NCBI GenBank assembly: GCA_037577475.1
Contig: CM075194.1
Span: forward strand, 8,359,992 to 8,423,991
DNA from: Chaunax sp. Z400
Taxonomy: Eukaryota > Chordata > Actinopteri > Lophiiformes > Chaunacidae
Length of the DNA stretch: 64,000 nt
Reading direction: 5' to 3'
A program made the translations under genes and the position numbers. Positions within the stretch are counted from its first letter, which is position 1. Each line of letters begins with the position of its first letter. The notes under the pieces were generated by a model. It was not told where the DNA came from. It saw only the letters and a list, made by a program, of their open reading frames with translations, and did no database searches. This document shows positions 36,701 through 48,700 of the stretch, in pieces.

Positions 36701-39700
36701 TGTGTGTTCCAGTGATGTCTGAGAAAGTGACAAGTGTCACTTCCACAGAGTCTCAGCTTCCAGTGAGGATCCCAGAACTGCCTGATCGAAAGCACAAAGG
36801 AAATGTATTTAACCTTTTAATAATTCATAGGTGTGTTTAGGGTGTAACGTGAACTAAACCAGAGTGTCATCTCCCACTCCATTTAAAAGCCTGCACCTGC
36901 TGCGTTGCTATGAACAAAACATTGGCGCTCATCTTCAGTGAGGGACATGTGGTCCATAGCCGGTAGATCCTCTGCCTCCACCGTCTCCCAATCCTCTGTC
37001 TCACCAACAACTCCTGCTGCACATCCCTGTGTGTACATTTGTGATGTTTGCGGATCACAGTCTGCAGATTAAGTCATAAAAAGTGGTAGCGACAGTCCAA
37101 AAACCAAAAGATATTTAATTTACGATGATATCAAAGAAAGAAAAGCGGCAAATTCTCAAATTATAAAAGCTGGGACTGAAGAATGTTTTGCATTTTTTTG
37201 GCTCTAAAAATGACTAAAATGATTAGACTTGAAACAAGGAGCCAATTAATCAATTAGTCAATAAATAGAAAACTAATCAGCAACTATTTTCAAGAAAAAA
37301 AATCCTTTAAAAAATGTAGTTATAACATCTCAGATGTGAATTATTTCTTTTATGAGTTTTTATAGTTATAAATTTTTGCTCTGACATCTTTTAGACTTAA
37401 AGATATTGACTAATTAAGAGTACTTGGCAGATCAATATGATTGATGATAAGTCTTATCAACAGAAAGATGAATATTCACGAGCACAAAGAGAGCAAAAAA
37501 TACTGATGAGCAAAACCTCGATACAGCAGCATTAATATTTCACATTCATCCTCTCTGCAGCAATAAATCTGTCGTTCAAAGTGAGATAATTAATACATTG
37601 ATATTTGCCTCCATTGATCTTTCTATTTCCTGAGTACAGTCCAAACTGTTTCTCATGTTTGAGCGTTTGCAAGTGAAAGACCACGGGAATCAGGGATCCT
37701 CTATAGCAACACAGATGACTAGGAGTCAGCGGGGAGGTCAGTAAATCACCACAGTGGAAAATAAAATAGCCTTAGTGCAGTTGGGCTCATTAAACGAGTC
37801 AGGCTGGGTGTCCGAGGATGACAGATGCGGAGCGAGAGGAAGAAGACGCTGACAGACTGTGTTTCTCTAATCAGAAGAATTTCTAATCAGCTTAGAGCTC
37901 TGAATTACAGTGAAAGGGACTGACAGCAGAGGCAGTTTACCCACATCAGATTAAAAATTTAGTAGTGCACTCAGAGATCTCTAGCAATAATCCACTTTTG
38001 TATGATGTCAGAAAATAACTTTACATTTCTCTGATTGGCTGCTTTGTTGTCACTAACGCTGCTCCCTGGAGAAACCTACCAGGACCTCTAAAACTCACTA
38101 ATTAATGCTCCTCAGTTATTACCTCCCTCTGCTTCCAGTCTTGATGCTAAGCTAAGCTAGCCTTCTCGTGGCTATAGATTGTACAGACTATTAGAGCAGC
38201 ATCAATCTTCTGAACGTATGCTTGGTAATAAACCTGTGTGAACCACAGATATTCTGTCAGTCTAAAACACAAAACATGAAACTTCCCCATAAAACTCTCT
38301 CCTGATGGTGCATTCAAGTGCTTGTGGAAAGGGCAGACATTTGAGACCTGACAACTGTATAATGTCAGCACTAGTGTGAATTTTGCAAACAAAACTATAA
38401 ACTATAAGACTACATGATAAACAATAAGGGTATTTGACACAGGACTATGACACTAGGCAGAAGTCACATTTTCTTTGCACAACATTCATGTTTAGTTTCA
38501 AGTTTTCAACACGCTCCAGAATGCATCATCCCTGTTAGTCATGGAAAACTTTTAAGAAAAAAGAAGAAGCCTGTAAAGAGTTTGCAGTGATGGATTATCA
38601 ATAAACACGTTTTATGTCTCATACAGATATAATGGCGGCCTGACAGGCAAAAACCTGGAAAATTGCGGGTATATAAGATAAAGTATAGTATTTTCAGTCA
38701 GCTATAAACAGGACTGATGTGAGTCACGTCTGAGACTTCACATAATGAGAACGATTCTTGTGTCTCTGAGACAAAAAAACATTTTAATTGAATTATTTTT
38801 CTACAAAAATCATAAATCTAATTTAAAATATAAAAAGATTTCACATCAAGTCCACCAGAATAATAATTTGGTCAAAGAGAAGTCTCTGAACCAGCATTTA
38901 GGACAATAACATTGTGAATCATGTGATAAATTGTGATCTCTCTCAATAAACACAGTACTCCTGATGTGCAGAAAATAAATGAACCTCTCTCATGTCATTA
39001 AGGACCACTTCTCGCCTCCGCCACTCTAAACAACAAGCTAAAAACACCCTGGTCACCATGGCGACCGGGCTTTGGCGTCAGGACGAGAGGAGGGAACTGC
39101 TCTGTCAGCTGCAGCAGCCTCTGTGCAGTAAACTGGGTATAATTTATGGTTTCCTCTCATAAAAATAGCTTCATGTGGCTGAATGAGCAGGATTAATCAG
39201 GGAACTTCATTAGTGTCTTAATTGGACACCTATAAAATGCATAGCTGGCATTTTGTTTGGCTTTTCATATGCAAATAACTCCTACCTAAGACGCCACATA
39301 TGGGATATACACAAAGAACTACATTATCATCAGGGGGGCACCAGGACTGAAATGTGTCTGATTCAGTTACAGCTGCAGGATGACCTCTGCCACTGAGCCG
39401 CCTGCTAATGACGCAGAAACATCCCATTGACTGCCCATGTCAAAGGGGCTCCAATTACCGGAGGTGAGCTCAGAAATGCCCTGGTGATTCTTTCCCTCCC
39501 CTGATATCAACTTACGCTGCCATCCTGGAGTGAATTAGAAACACAGAACAGAGACTGAAACTATTTGAAAATGTGTGTGGAGAGTTGAGTGATTGTATTG
39601 GTCCGTGTGTGGGTGTGATCAGACCTGCAAATGTGTACAATAATCTTTAAATGTGAATGCGTACTGAGAATGTGTGTGTGCATAATGAGAATTATAAATA

Positions 39701-42700
39701 TACGAAGAAATCTCCAAAAACAGTGCCTGAAAACCTGAAAAGAATATCAGATCTGTGATGGAGAAATGTGTCTTGATTGAGTGACCAACACATGGAGGCA
39801 CTGATCTGTAGGCTAACAGGAACATCAATCACTTAATGGAGGAGATTTTGTATTTTAATCATGCACTAACAATGCACCTAAAACTAGGCTATGCAGAGCT
39901 GCAGGTTCAGAACCTGTAGTTCCAATCCAATCTGTGTCAGTAAACGTAAAAAATAAAGGAAGCAACGACAGTTCAGATCTGCAGCTGTAAATATATCACA
40001 CTATGTTCCATCTACAGGGGATATAAGGTGATAATGCTATACTGTCAACATATAAGACACCGCCGGCAATGACTGTACCAACTGCAATTTTTCTAGCTGC
40101 TTTGAGAGCAAGAAGTTATTTATTCTAACCAGAATACACACTTCAGATTGTCATTGTGTGTCCTCTAGGAGTGTCTTTACTGTAAAGAGAGGAAAAAGTT
40201 TATAAGAAATTAATATATTTGATTTCAGCTCTGTATTTGTCAATAATTATTTTAATTTTAAATATTAGAAATACTTAAATGATTTGCAATTAGATAGATC
40301 GTTGTAGATTGGAGATTTCTCCAGTTACCAAATTACCAACCAATCAACACATTATATCTTGTTTGTTTAATTAACACAAAAACATGTAACAGTACATCAT
40401 ATTTTAATTTTACAGGAGTTATTTTTGCTTCAATTTAAGACCAGTTCATAAATATTTACAGAGATAAATAAGAGATAAATTCCACTAAAAATACTCAAAA
40501 GACAAAACATAATAGACTAAGAATGCAGCGCATTCGATAGAAAGTTAAAAATGAATTAAATGAAAATGAGTTTTTGAGTTTGTGCTTGATTTACGATTCA
40601 CACCCGTGAAAATCTTCACATCAAATTATTTCATACGTGTAGAAAGAAAAGGAACATACGACCATGTATGAGCATGTTGTTGTGCACATGCTGTTTTTCA
40701 AACCACCTACACGTGTGAAACCTCCATTCTACAGAGCATCCAAGCATGAAATTGGATGCTTTACAGCACAAATGCATCCCTCCCTCCGTCTCCTCTCATG
40801 GTGACTCCATCTCTCAGTCCCTCGTTCAGTGTGTTGCAGATGGTTGAAAGACAAATGTAGCATTTTATGTCTCTGATATCACTTTCACTTCTTATAAATC
40901 TCTCTGCTATCTCACCAACATATAACAAATATTTTTAGGCTGTTAATTCTGTGCTGGATCTTAAATCGGCAATGAAAACATCTTTAAAAATCAAGAGCTG
41001 CAGAAATAGAATAAATAATTCAGACTGCTATTTAAAAAAAAGGGGTTCTTATCAGTCATTTCATCAATCTTTAATGCATACTGTTAATTTGGATTCATTT
41101 CCATCCTGCCAGGCATTAATTGCTTTCAGTTCGCGCCAGTATAGAGACACTATTACCACTGGTGGACTGAAATGCATAGCAAGGAGACCTTTGCTGGCCC
41201 CATTATTGAAACAGTGCTGTGAGAGTGTCCTTTTGGATGTTTCTATGAGTTGAAGTGGTTTACAGAATTTCCTGATGGACAGATAGCTTTAACGTTCCTT
41301 GCTCACAGGAATTAATCCAGATATTAATGGTATGATAAAATGCCCCATGCCCTTCCATTGGACAAAATGTAAAAAAACCCACTAGAATGCACTTCCAGTG
41401 GAAAAAATGTGGTAAAATGCCCCCTAGGATGGCCTTCCATTAGACAACATGTGATAAAATGGCCTCTATGCCCCTCAAATGGACAAAATGTGATAAAATG
41501 CCCGCTAGGATGCCCCTCCAGTGAAGGAACACGATGCAGCGCCATATAGGCTGCCCTTCATGCTAGAAAATAAGTTCCTTGTGTGTGCATTTTATGGTAG
41601 ATGTTTAGTATTGTGGCATCTGAATCACAGAATGAAGCAATTTCAATCTTAATCGGGGTTTGTATCAATTTGGTCATAAATGCATCATGATTTTCTATGC
41701 AGGGATGCCCCACTGCATACAGATGATGCCCTTTCATTGCCCCAGCCCCTCAGACAGCTTGAATCTACCACTGACTGTCTCCACTATGGCTTCATTACAG
41801 ATACTGTTTCATGTTTTCATGTGAAGCCTATGTTATTGATGCAGTGGGTAAAAAGCTGTAAAAAGGGCCTCTTGGTCCACTCTGGAAATTTCATATCTAG
41901 TTCCCAAACAGGAACTGTTGAGGTAGTTGACATGTTTATTTGGTTGTGAGGTTGTGTAAGTGGTCCAAGGTTGTGTCTGGTCGCTCACCTTCAGTTTGTG
42001 TTCATGCTCTTTGGTGACTCGAGCCAACAGCTGGGCTTTGCGTCTGTTCAAGGCGTCGATGAGGGCGTCGCACTGCGCCACCAAACAGGCCTCAAACTCC
42101 ACTCCATTCTCCTGTGAGACGATATATTTTTATACATAGATATATATATAAGATATTCACTATAATCAGAGCAGAAATTTATTAAGTTTCATTTTTGTAC
42201 AGTAGATGTGAGGCGCAGCTCCAAGAAACACCCCAGCTTCATCCATCTAACATGAAATCCTCAACTAACTCTGTGCTGCTAAAGGTTAATGATTGATTGA
42301 TGCGCTGATTTCATGATTGGTTGAAATTGGTTGGCCAAGCTTAGGTAAGTACACTTATATTTAGTTTTAATGGAACAAAAATCATGATCAGATTTTAGTA
42401 TTAACATAAGAAATTGATTATTTGTAATTGTTTTAGTATAGGGCCACAATATGACCATGGGCGTGATCAAAAAGGGTCAAAGAAGAGAGGACTTAGGAAC
42501 AAAGCTGAAGTCAGATAGCAGTATGGTTCTGCATATGTTTTTGTATTAACATACCTGGATGTGCTGCACCATGTTCCTCAGCTGAACCAGGAACTCCTTG
42601 GCCTCAGTGGCTCGGTCCGACAGGCCGTTGAGGGCCTGAGAGAGCTGACCCTGTGGAGAAGACAGAGAGGACATTAGAGGTACAGATGGAGAAAAGCAGT

Positions 42701-45700
42701 TCCTGTATGCAGGTTTGTGCTGCAGTCCAATAACAGCAGCAAAGATCTATTTGTGTTAAATCTTGTCTAGAGGCCACAGATCTTTGAGAGCTGGTACTTT
42801 TCCCCTTCATATAGGAAGCATCTAATTTGATTAATTAATTTGATTTTTCAAAATCTCTTAAGTTTTTCAGTTTGGGATGAACTCAAAATGAGCAGTCTGT
42901 TCAGAAACAAAGCTGCCGTTCATCACTGCTGAGAGACTGACATTTTGAAGTGTCAAAGTCTTCACCCCTGAGACAAAACACACTGCCAGTCTAATTCTCA
43001 CACAAGAAATGTCATTTCCAACTAAAGCCAAAATGATTTATGTACAAAAAAGGCAGTGCTGCAGGGTTTTATTATTGGATTAAAGCCCCTGGTTATGCAG
43101 AGCTCAGTGCACGTGACGGGAAATACCATGACTTTGGATGTGTGCGATGACACACCAACGCTCCTGTTTGGATAGAGGGGAGAAGAGACGGGGTGTTCAT
43201 GTATGTAAGGCGAGGTTGTGTGAACAGGGACGTGGCCTGACCCTGTGGGAACCTCATTTGGTTGAGTGAACAACCGTCAACTTGGGGCGTGTATTGTCTT
43301 CTGGGAGGAAAAGAGGGTATTATCTGGAAAAAAAAAATCACTTGAACTCCGGATGAGAGCAATAAAACCCAGAACTAGCTGATACAGTGAAAAACTCTGT
43401 GAAAACAGCTCCGTGTTAACCCAGCTCCTGGAATCTGACGTTAGACGGTCAAATGGGAATCCGTCTGCGGGGGCCAACAGCTGACCTCTGACCTCAGCCT
43501 TTGGGAAACCATGACAGCTGTCGCTAACAAGAGCCTACTGCACCAAGGGACAGTCTGAGCCTGTAACAGCTGAGCAAAGTCTAAAATGTAAACTTTCCTG
43601 GAGTGCGTGGACTACAAAAACTTCCTCCCTGTTAACTTGGGACTCATATTTCAATACACAAGAGACCTGAATGAATGGGAAGATATGAAGTGTATGTTAT
43701 CGTCCATGTTAAAAACATATGGACAGACAGAAGATGAATTTCAGAGCTGCAGCTAATTATATGTTTATTATCAAATCATGTCGAGGATAAAACGTAAAGA
43801 AAAATGTCCCTGTTACATGTTCTCAGAGGCCGCTGGGATGTCTTTGAATTTCTTGTTTTGTCTGAACAAAAACCTAAAGATAAAAGATATTTAAACTAGA
43901 AAATCTGTCGCAGTAGAGTCCAACCAAGGCCAAACAATCCAACACATATCTGTATAGCTTGTCTCACCCATGCCTCACCCCTTCACAAAGTTTCTTGGAA
44001 ATCTGTTCAGTAGTTTTTGTGTAATCCTGACAAACGGACACGGGTGAAAACATAACCTCCTTGAGGCAGCTTAATCAATTTTCTGAGGTGAGACTCCCTC
44101 TGACTCTAAAATGAAGATCTATCTCTCTTGGACTGATCAGTCACCTCCATCCTTTTGATCCTGCCAATCATCCAGAATGGTCACTCATGCTCTGGTGGTT
44201 TCATTACAGATCCATCGGGTATCTCACACCGGCCCCGAAATCGTCATTTTCTCTTTCAGCTTTCTCATTTTCCTCTCTGCCATACAGTGATGGACGTTGA
44301 GGGAGCTCCCGCCTCTGCTCCTCCAGTTAACAGTCGGCAGGCGTTCAGTGACGCAGCAGATGAAATGAAAAGCACTTGATTGTCTTGAGGCGTTTTTTTT
44401 CTCCGCAGTGTCTGTTGTAGAGCCTGCAGAGCTCTGTCCTCAAAACCAGGTCAAAGCCTGTTTCTGTTTCTGCACAGCACACAGCTATTTCCTGCTCCGT
44501 AAAGACAATAGAACCACAGCCTGAAGGTCAGCATATGGAAGGACAGACTCCAGCAACAAATCAGGTGAAGGGCACTATGGGAGTCCTAAAACAAATGTCA
44601 CCATTGTGGAAGATTTAAATCAATATTCTTGAATAAAAAAAAAAAAGAGTCCTTGATTTCAGACACAGGTTGAAAGGGTCCTGTTTATATATGAGCTACA
44701 TAACTAGTCAGCTAGACATTGTTTTAACACTTTTGTTCTTTTATTTATTGGAAAAGCCAAAAAACAAAGACTCCAAACTCCAAATTCTTGGCAACAAGGA
44801 CATTTTTAATTGAATGATTGATGGCCCTTCTCCAAACTCGTTAAAATGTAAATGTTATTTCTCTTACCACTGCCTGTGCTTTTTTGTAATCTATGTAACT
44901 CCAAAAAAATGAACTTGCTCTTTGTTGTCCTTGGTTACTACTGTAAGTACTAAGCTACAGTAGTTAGCTGGACATGCTAATATTTGCTCTTTGCTTGCCT
45001 TGGCTACTACTGTGGGTAGTAAGATAGGTAGCTGGTAAAGCTAATTACCATTACTTTTGTCCTTTTTTTTTAACTGAAAAAGGCAAAAAAATAAAATAAA
45101 ATAAATAAAGCACCCTCCAAACTCCAAATTCTGGGTAACATGGGGATTTCTATCATTGATTGATTGATGATCTTTCTTCAAACTTTTTACATACATATTA
45201 TCACTGATACTTCCTCCTGAAATTTATTTGGCCTTGGATACTAATGTAGGAAGTAAGCTAGTAAACTGTAGGGCTCAATTTAGAGCAGAAAACACATTGT
45301 TTTATGTATTTCTTACACTTTTGTTCTATTATGTACCAGACAGGCCAAACAACGTCAACTGTAGACAACATACTACATACATATATACAATTATTATTGA
45401 TTCAAAAGGGGGCATTACTGAACAATTCTCCCCTGGCTTGAATGCAACACAACTTCAAGCTTGTTCAGGGATACTGGAATGTTTGCAATGCATGATGGAG
45501 GATTTGTTGAGGTGGTGGCGGGGGGTGTAGGATGCCCCTGCTATTTGGGAGCACTAATCATCTCAATAATTAAGACAAGTGGGAACACGTGCATGAATAA
45601 TTCACCAACAGCTCCAGGTCCATTCTGCATGCTTAATTTTTTTTCTCTGTAGCTGAGTGAACTAACTAACTAATCTGTCAGAGTAAAGCGAGAATGTCAG

Positions 45701-48700
45701 CAAGGCGTCGGAGCCACTTTGGGTTAAAGCCTCCACTAGTAGGTGGGAAGTGTTGAGGAAAGGAGGAGGTAGGTGTAATGTCACTGCTAAGCTCTTAAAA
45801 CTGCAGCAAAGGAAAAAGTAGTCCTCCTAAAGCTAATTTAAAAACACAAGATAGATTTTGAGTTCTCACAACTTAGTGTCAAAATGCTGTGTTACATCTC
45901 AGAGAGATTTTTAGGGGCCGTGCTCTTTTTCAGAACTTTGGGTTTAAGTATTTTCTCTGGTAAACAATCTCTTTAGCCTAATTTAATCCTGTATTTGTCT
46001 GGTTACATAAATAAAGAAAAACAGAGTGTGAGGTCGACGTTGGAAACACCAAACAAACAGAAACACTTCCAGTAAGGCCCTGTGATGAAAGAAAGTCAAG
46101 ATGAATGCCATTTTACACAGCTTAATAAGTGATTGTGCTTCACCCTTTAGTATCAGTAATCAGAGACTCTAACATGAACGGTTGTGCTTGTTTACACGCT
46201 CTGCCGCAGCCCTCAGAGAACACAATTTGAAATATTAAGCAGGCAACTTGATATTTACCACCTTTGGAGCTTTTCTGTTGTTAAAAATTAAGCTCTTACA
46301 TCCTCCAACACGCTGGATGAGTTACGACTTGGCCAGATTGGGATGCTCGTTTCTGTTTAACAAGATCCCATATGAAACTGTCCTCCACAAGCAGAACCTA
46401 AGTGGCTGGTGCATTATTCATCACTTATATCTGCCGTCATCAATATTGCAGAACGGAGTCATTAACTATCCACACACAAAAAAAAGTCATGAAACTTGGA
46501 TGATAAAAATAATAATGAGAGCTTTTTGAAAGTTGCCACAGTTTCTACATGTGAGAAAGCGGAGAGTCCTTATTTGATGGACACATGGGACAGCACAGCA
46601 GGAAATGGGACAGAGGGGATCTATTCTAGTCAGCTCTGAATTTATCTGGAGAGGATGCATCCTCTGCAGATGAACAAGTCTACCTGCCGATCTAGCTTGA
46701 AGGTGTCAAAGATCTGTCCATCATGTGCAGAGATGAAGAAGAGGAGGGTAGTGTGTTTTTCACAGGGTCTTGTCAGCTCGTTTAGTCAGGTTAGTAGGTA
46801 GTTTTCTCAGCTTTCACAATATTTCGTGACCGTAACCTGGGACTTAAGTTAGGTCAGTGTAAACATGAGCCATCAGGAGATGGCACATCCCCCCTGGCCC
46901 ATGCAAAATCAAACTGTATTGTATTTTGTATTATTTGCATGAAAATAAGCTCTTTCAGTTTAGCAGTCAGTTAGAAATAAATATCAAAATCCCAAAAAAA
47001 TTGATAAATGAAGAGTTAGTAGAGGATCCATGTGGAGGCCATCAAATGATCTGCAAAAAAAGAGTTGATGAAAACCGATTCTGATCACTTACTCCATATA
47101 ATTTTCAGGTTGAGTTCACTTTCTTACACAGCTGGTGTCCTCATTTAACTTTGCTGGGGCAGCCAGATGTAACAAAACATAATTAATTGTTTAAATTGTA
47201 AAACTTGTTTTGGTTTGAACTCATTTAGAATAAAAAACTCTTTTACTGTCTTTCCAGTCCGGCAAGAAAAGAAAAATAGAGCTTAAAGGCTTTTATCTCT
47301 CTCCATTTCAACGCCTCGAGAAAGTTGAAATATTCAGCCCCTCTGTGTTCACACCAAGAAATGTTACTAAAAGATATGTTCAAACAAAAATACCACATTC
47401 AGCATCGCTCTTCCTCTCCTTTCCGCCGTTCTGTTTCCTCTCCTTGGGCATTCTGGGTCATTCTGCCACTCTCGTTTTCCTGTTCGGTATCTCTCTCTTT
47501 CATTAACATTTACACAGCTAATCTCTTTACATGGTAGCTCCAGGCGTAAATATCAATAGCTGCTCCACCTGTAATGGAGCAGCTACAAACTAAACAGCAT
47601 TGGGACAACTGAGCTCCCCCCCCCCCACTACTGTGACATGTCAATCTCTGTAGACCTCAGTCTCGCCTCCGTCCTCTGTCTCATCCCTGCATCCGTTAAT
47701 AACGGTTTGCTGTCAGGAACAATTAAACAACACTGGTTTATATCTGCACAGAATCACTTATAGCAAAGATGACACACTTAAAGGTTTACTGCAGTTATCA
47801 TCGCTGGGACACTATTGACTCGTCATAAAAAATGGAGAATAAAGAATACTTTTTTGGTTGAATTCTCCAACCACCAAAAACACGCAATATAGGTGAACTG
47901 GTGAGTCTGATGTAGCTGTGAATGTGCGTGTGAATGGTTGTTTGTCTTTCTATGTAGTCCTGTGATGAACTGGCGACTTGTCCAGGGTGTACCTCGCCTC
48001 TTGCCCAATGTCAGCTGGGATAGGCTCCAGGCCCCGTATACGACCCTACACAGGATAAACGGTTACCGAAAATGGATGGATAGTTTAGCAGGTCATCTAC
48101 ATATTGAACGTTGGTGGTTCGATCACAGGCCCCTGCAGTCTACATGTTGCATTGGTGTGTGGGTGATTGTGTGAATGGTTATCGCTCCTGATGAGAATGT
48201 GATGTGTGAAAGGGTGAATGCTGGCTTGTGTAATGCTCTTTGAGTGGTCAGTCATCCACATGAGCAAAGGTTTTTACAAGAGAATTAGAGTTCACCTTTT
48301 CTGTCAAATTATCTCTTTACATATTGCTTTCGGACAAAGGGTAGCCTCACCTTAGAGGAAGCTGAGCTTGTTCTATAAATTGTGATATAAAACCCTTGGG
48401 TATCATGTTGTATTGTAGTTGTATTGAAGGCGATATGTAAAAATCAAGAAAATACCCTGAGACACCTGAGGGTTATCTGTATGGGCCACTTTCACGCTGG
48501 TTTTTGTCTGGTTGTCCTGACCGTTGAGCAGCCACACAACAGGACTTACTGTGGATACAATGGATGCAGACAGACAGTTCGCCTCATTACTATTAGCAGT
48601 CACAAGCTAGAGAAGGACAGGATCCCGCCGCCTCTGTCTGACATTTCAAGGCTTTTCCATTGCTCCTGCAGAGCTGCAGGTAGCTCTGCAAGAAACAAAT

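Larger units (their letters stand above)
32746..41988. other. trim9: trim9 intron 3 (9.2 kb)
   Basis: No further coding exon found. Listed repeats: 34033-34390, 36800-37085, 41333-41560, 41670-41795. 35595-35622 holds a short (CAG)n run in a locally GC-rich block (35150-35660). 39140-39540 looks like a conserved regulatory block. Purine-rich sequence at 36400-36670 opens the minus strand, but no protein motif is visible there. Confidence 0.7.

Noticed and set aside
36376..36795. 139-codon minus-strand open frame
   Set aside because: Results from a purine-rich stretch on the plus strand (GAGA, GAGGA), giving Ser/Leu/Phe low complexity.
32746..41988. Extra trim9 exon in the GC-rich block near 35150-35660
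   Set aside because: No frame there joins exons 3 and 4 or matches known TRIM9 protein, and the (CAG)n run is short.
48081..48125. tRNA gene suggested by A- and B-box-like motifs
   Set aside because: No complete cloverleaf or anticodon arm; fits a tRNA-derived SINE head better.
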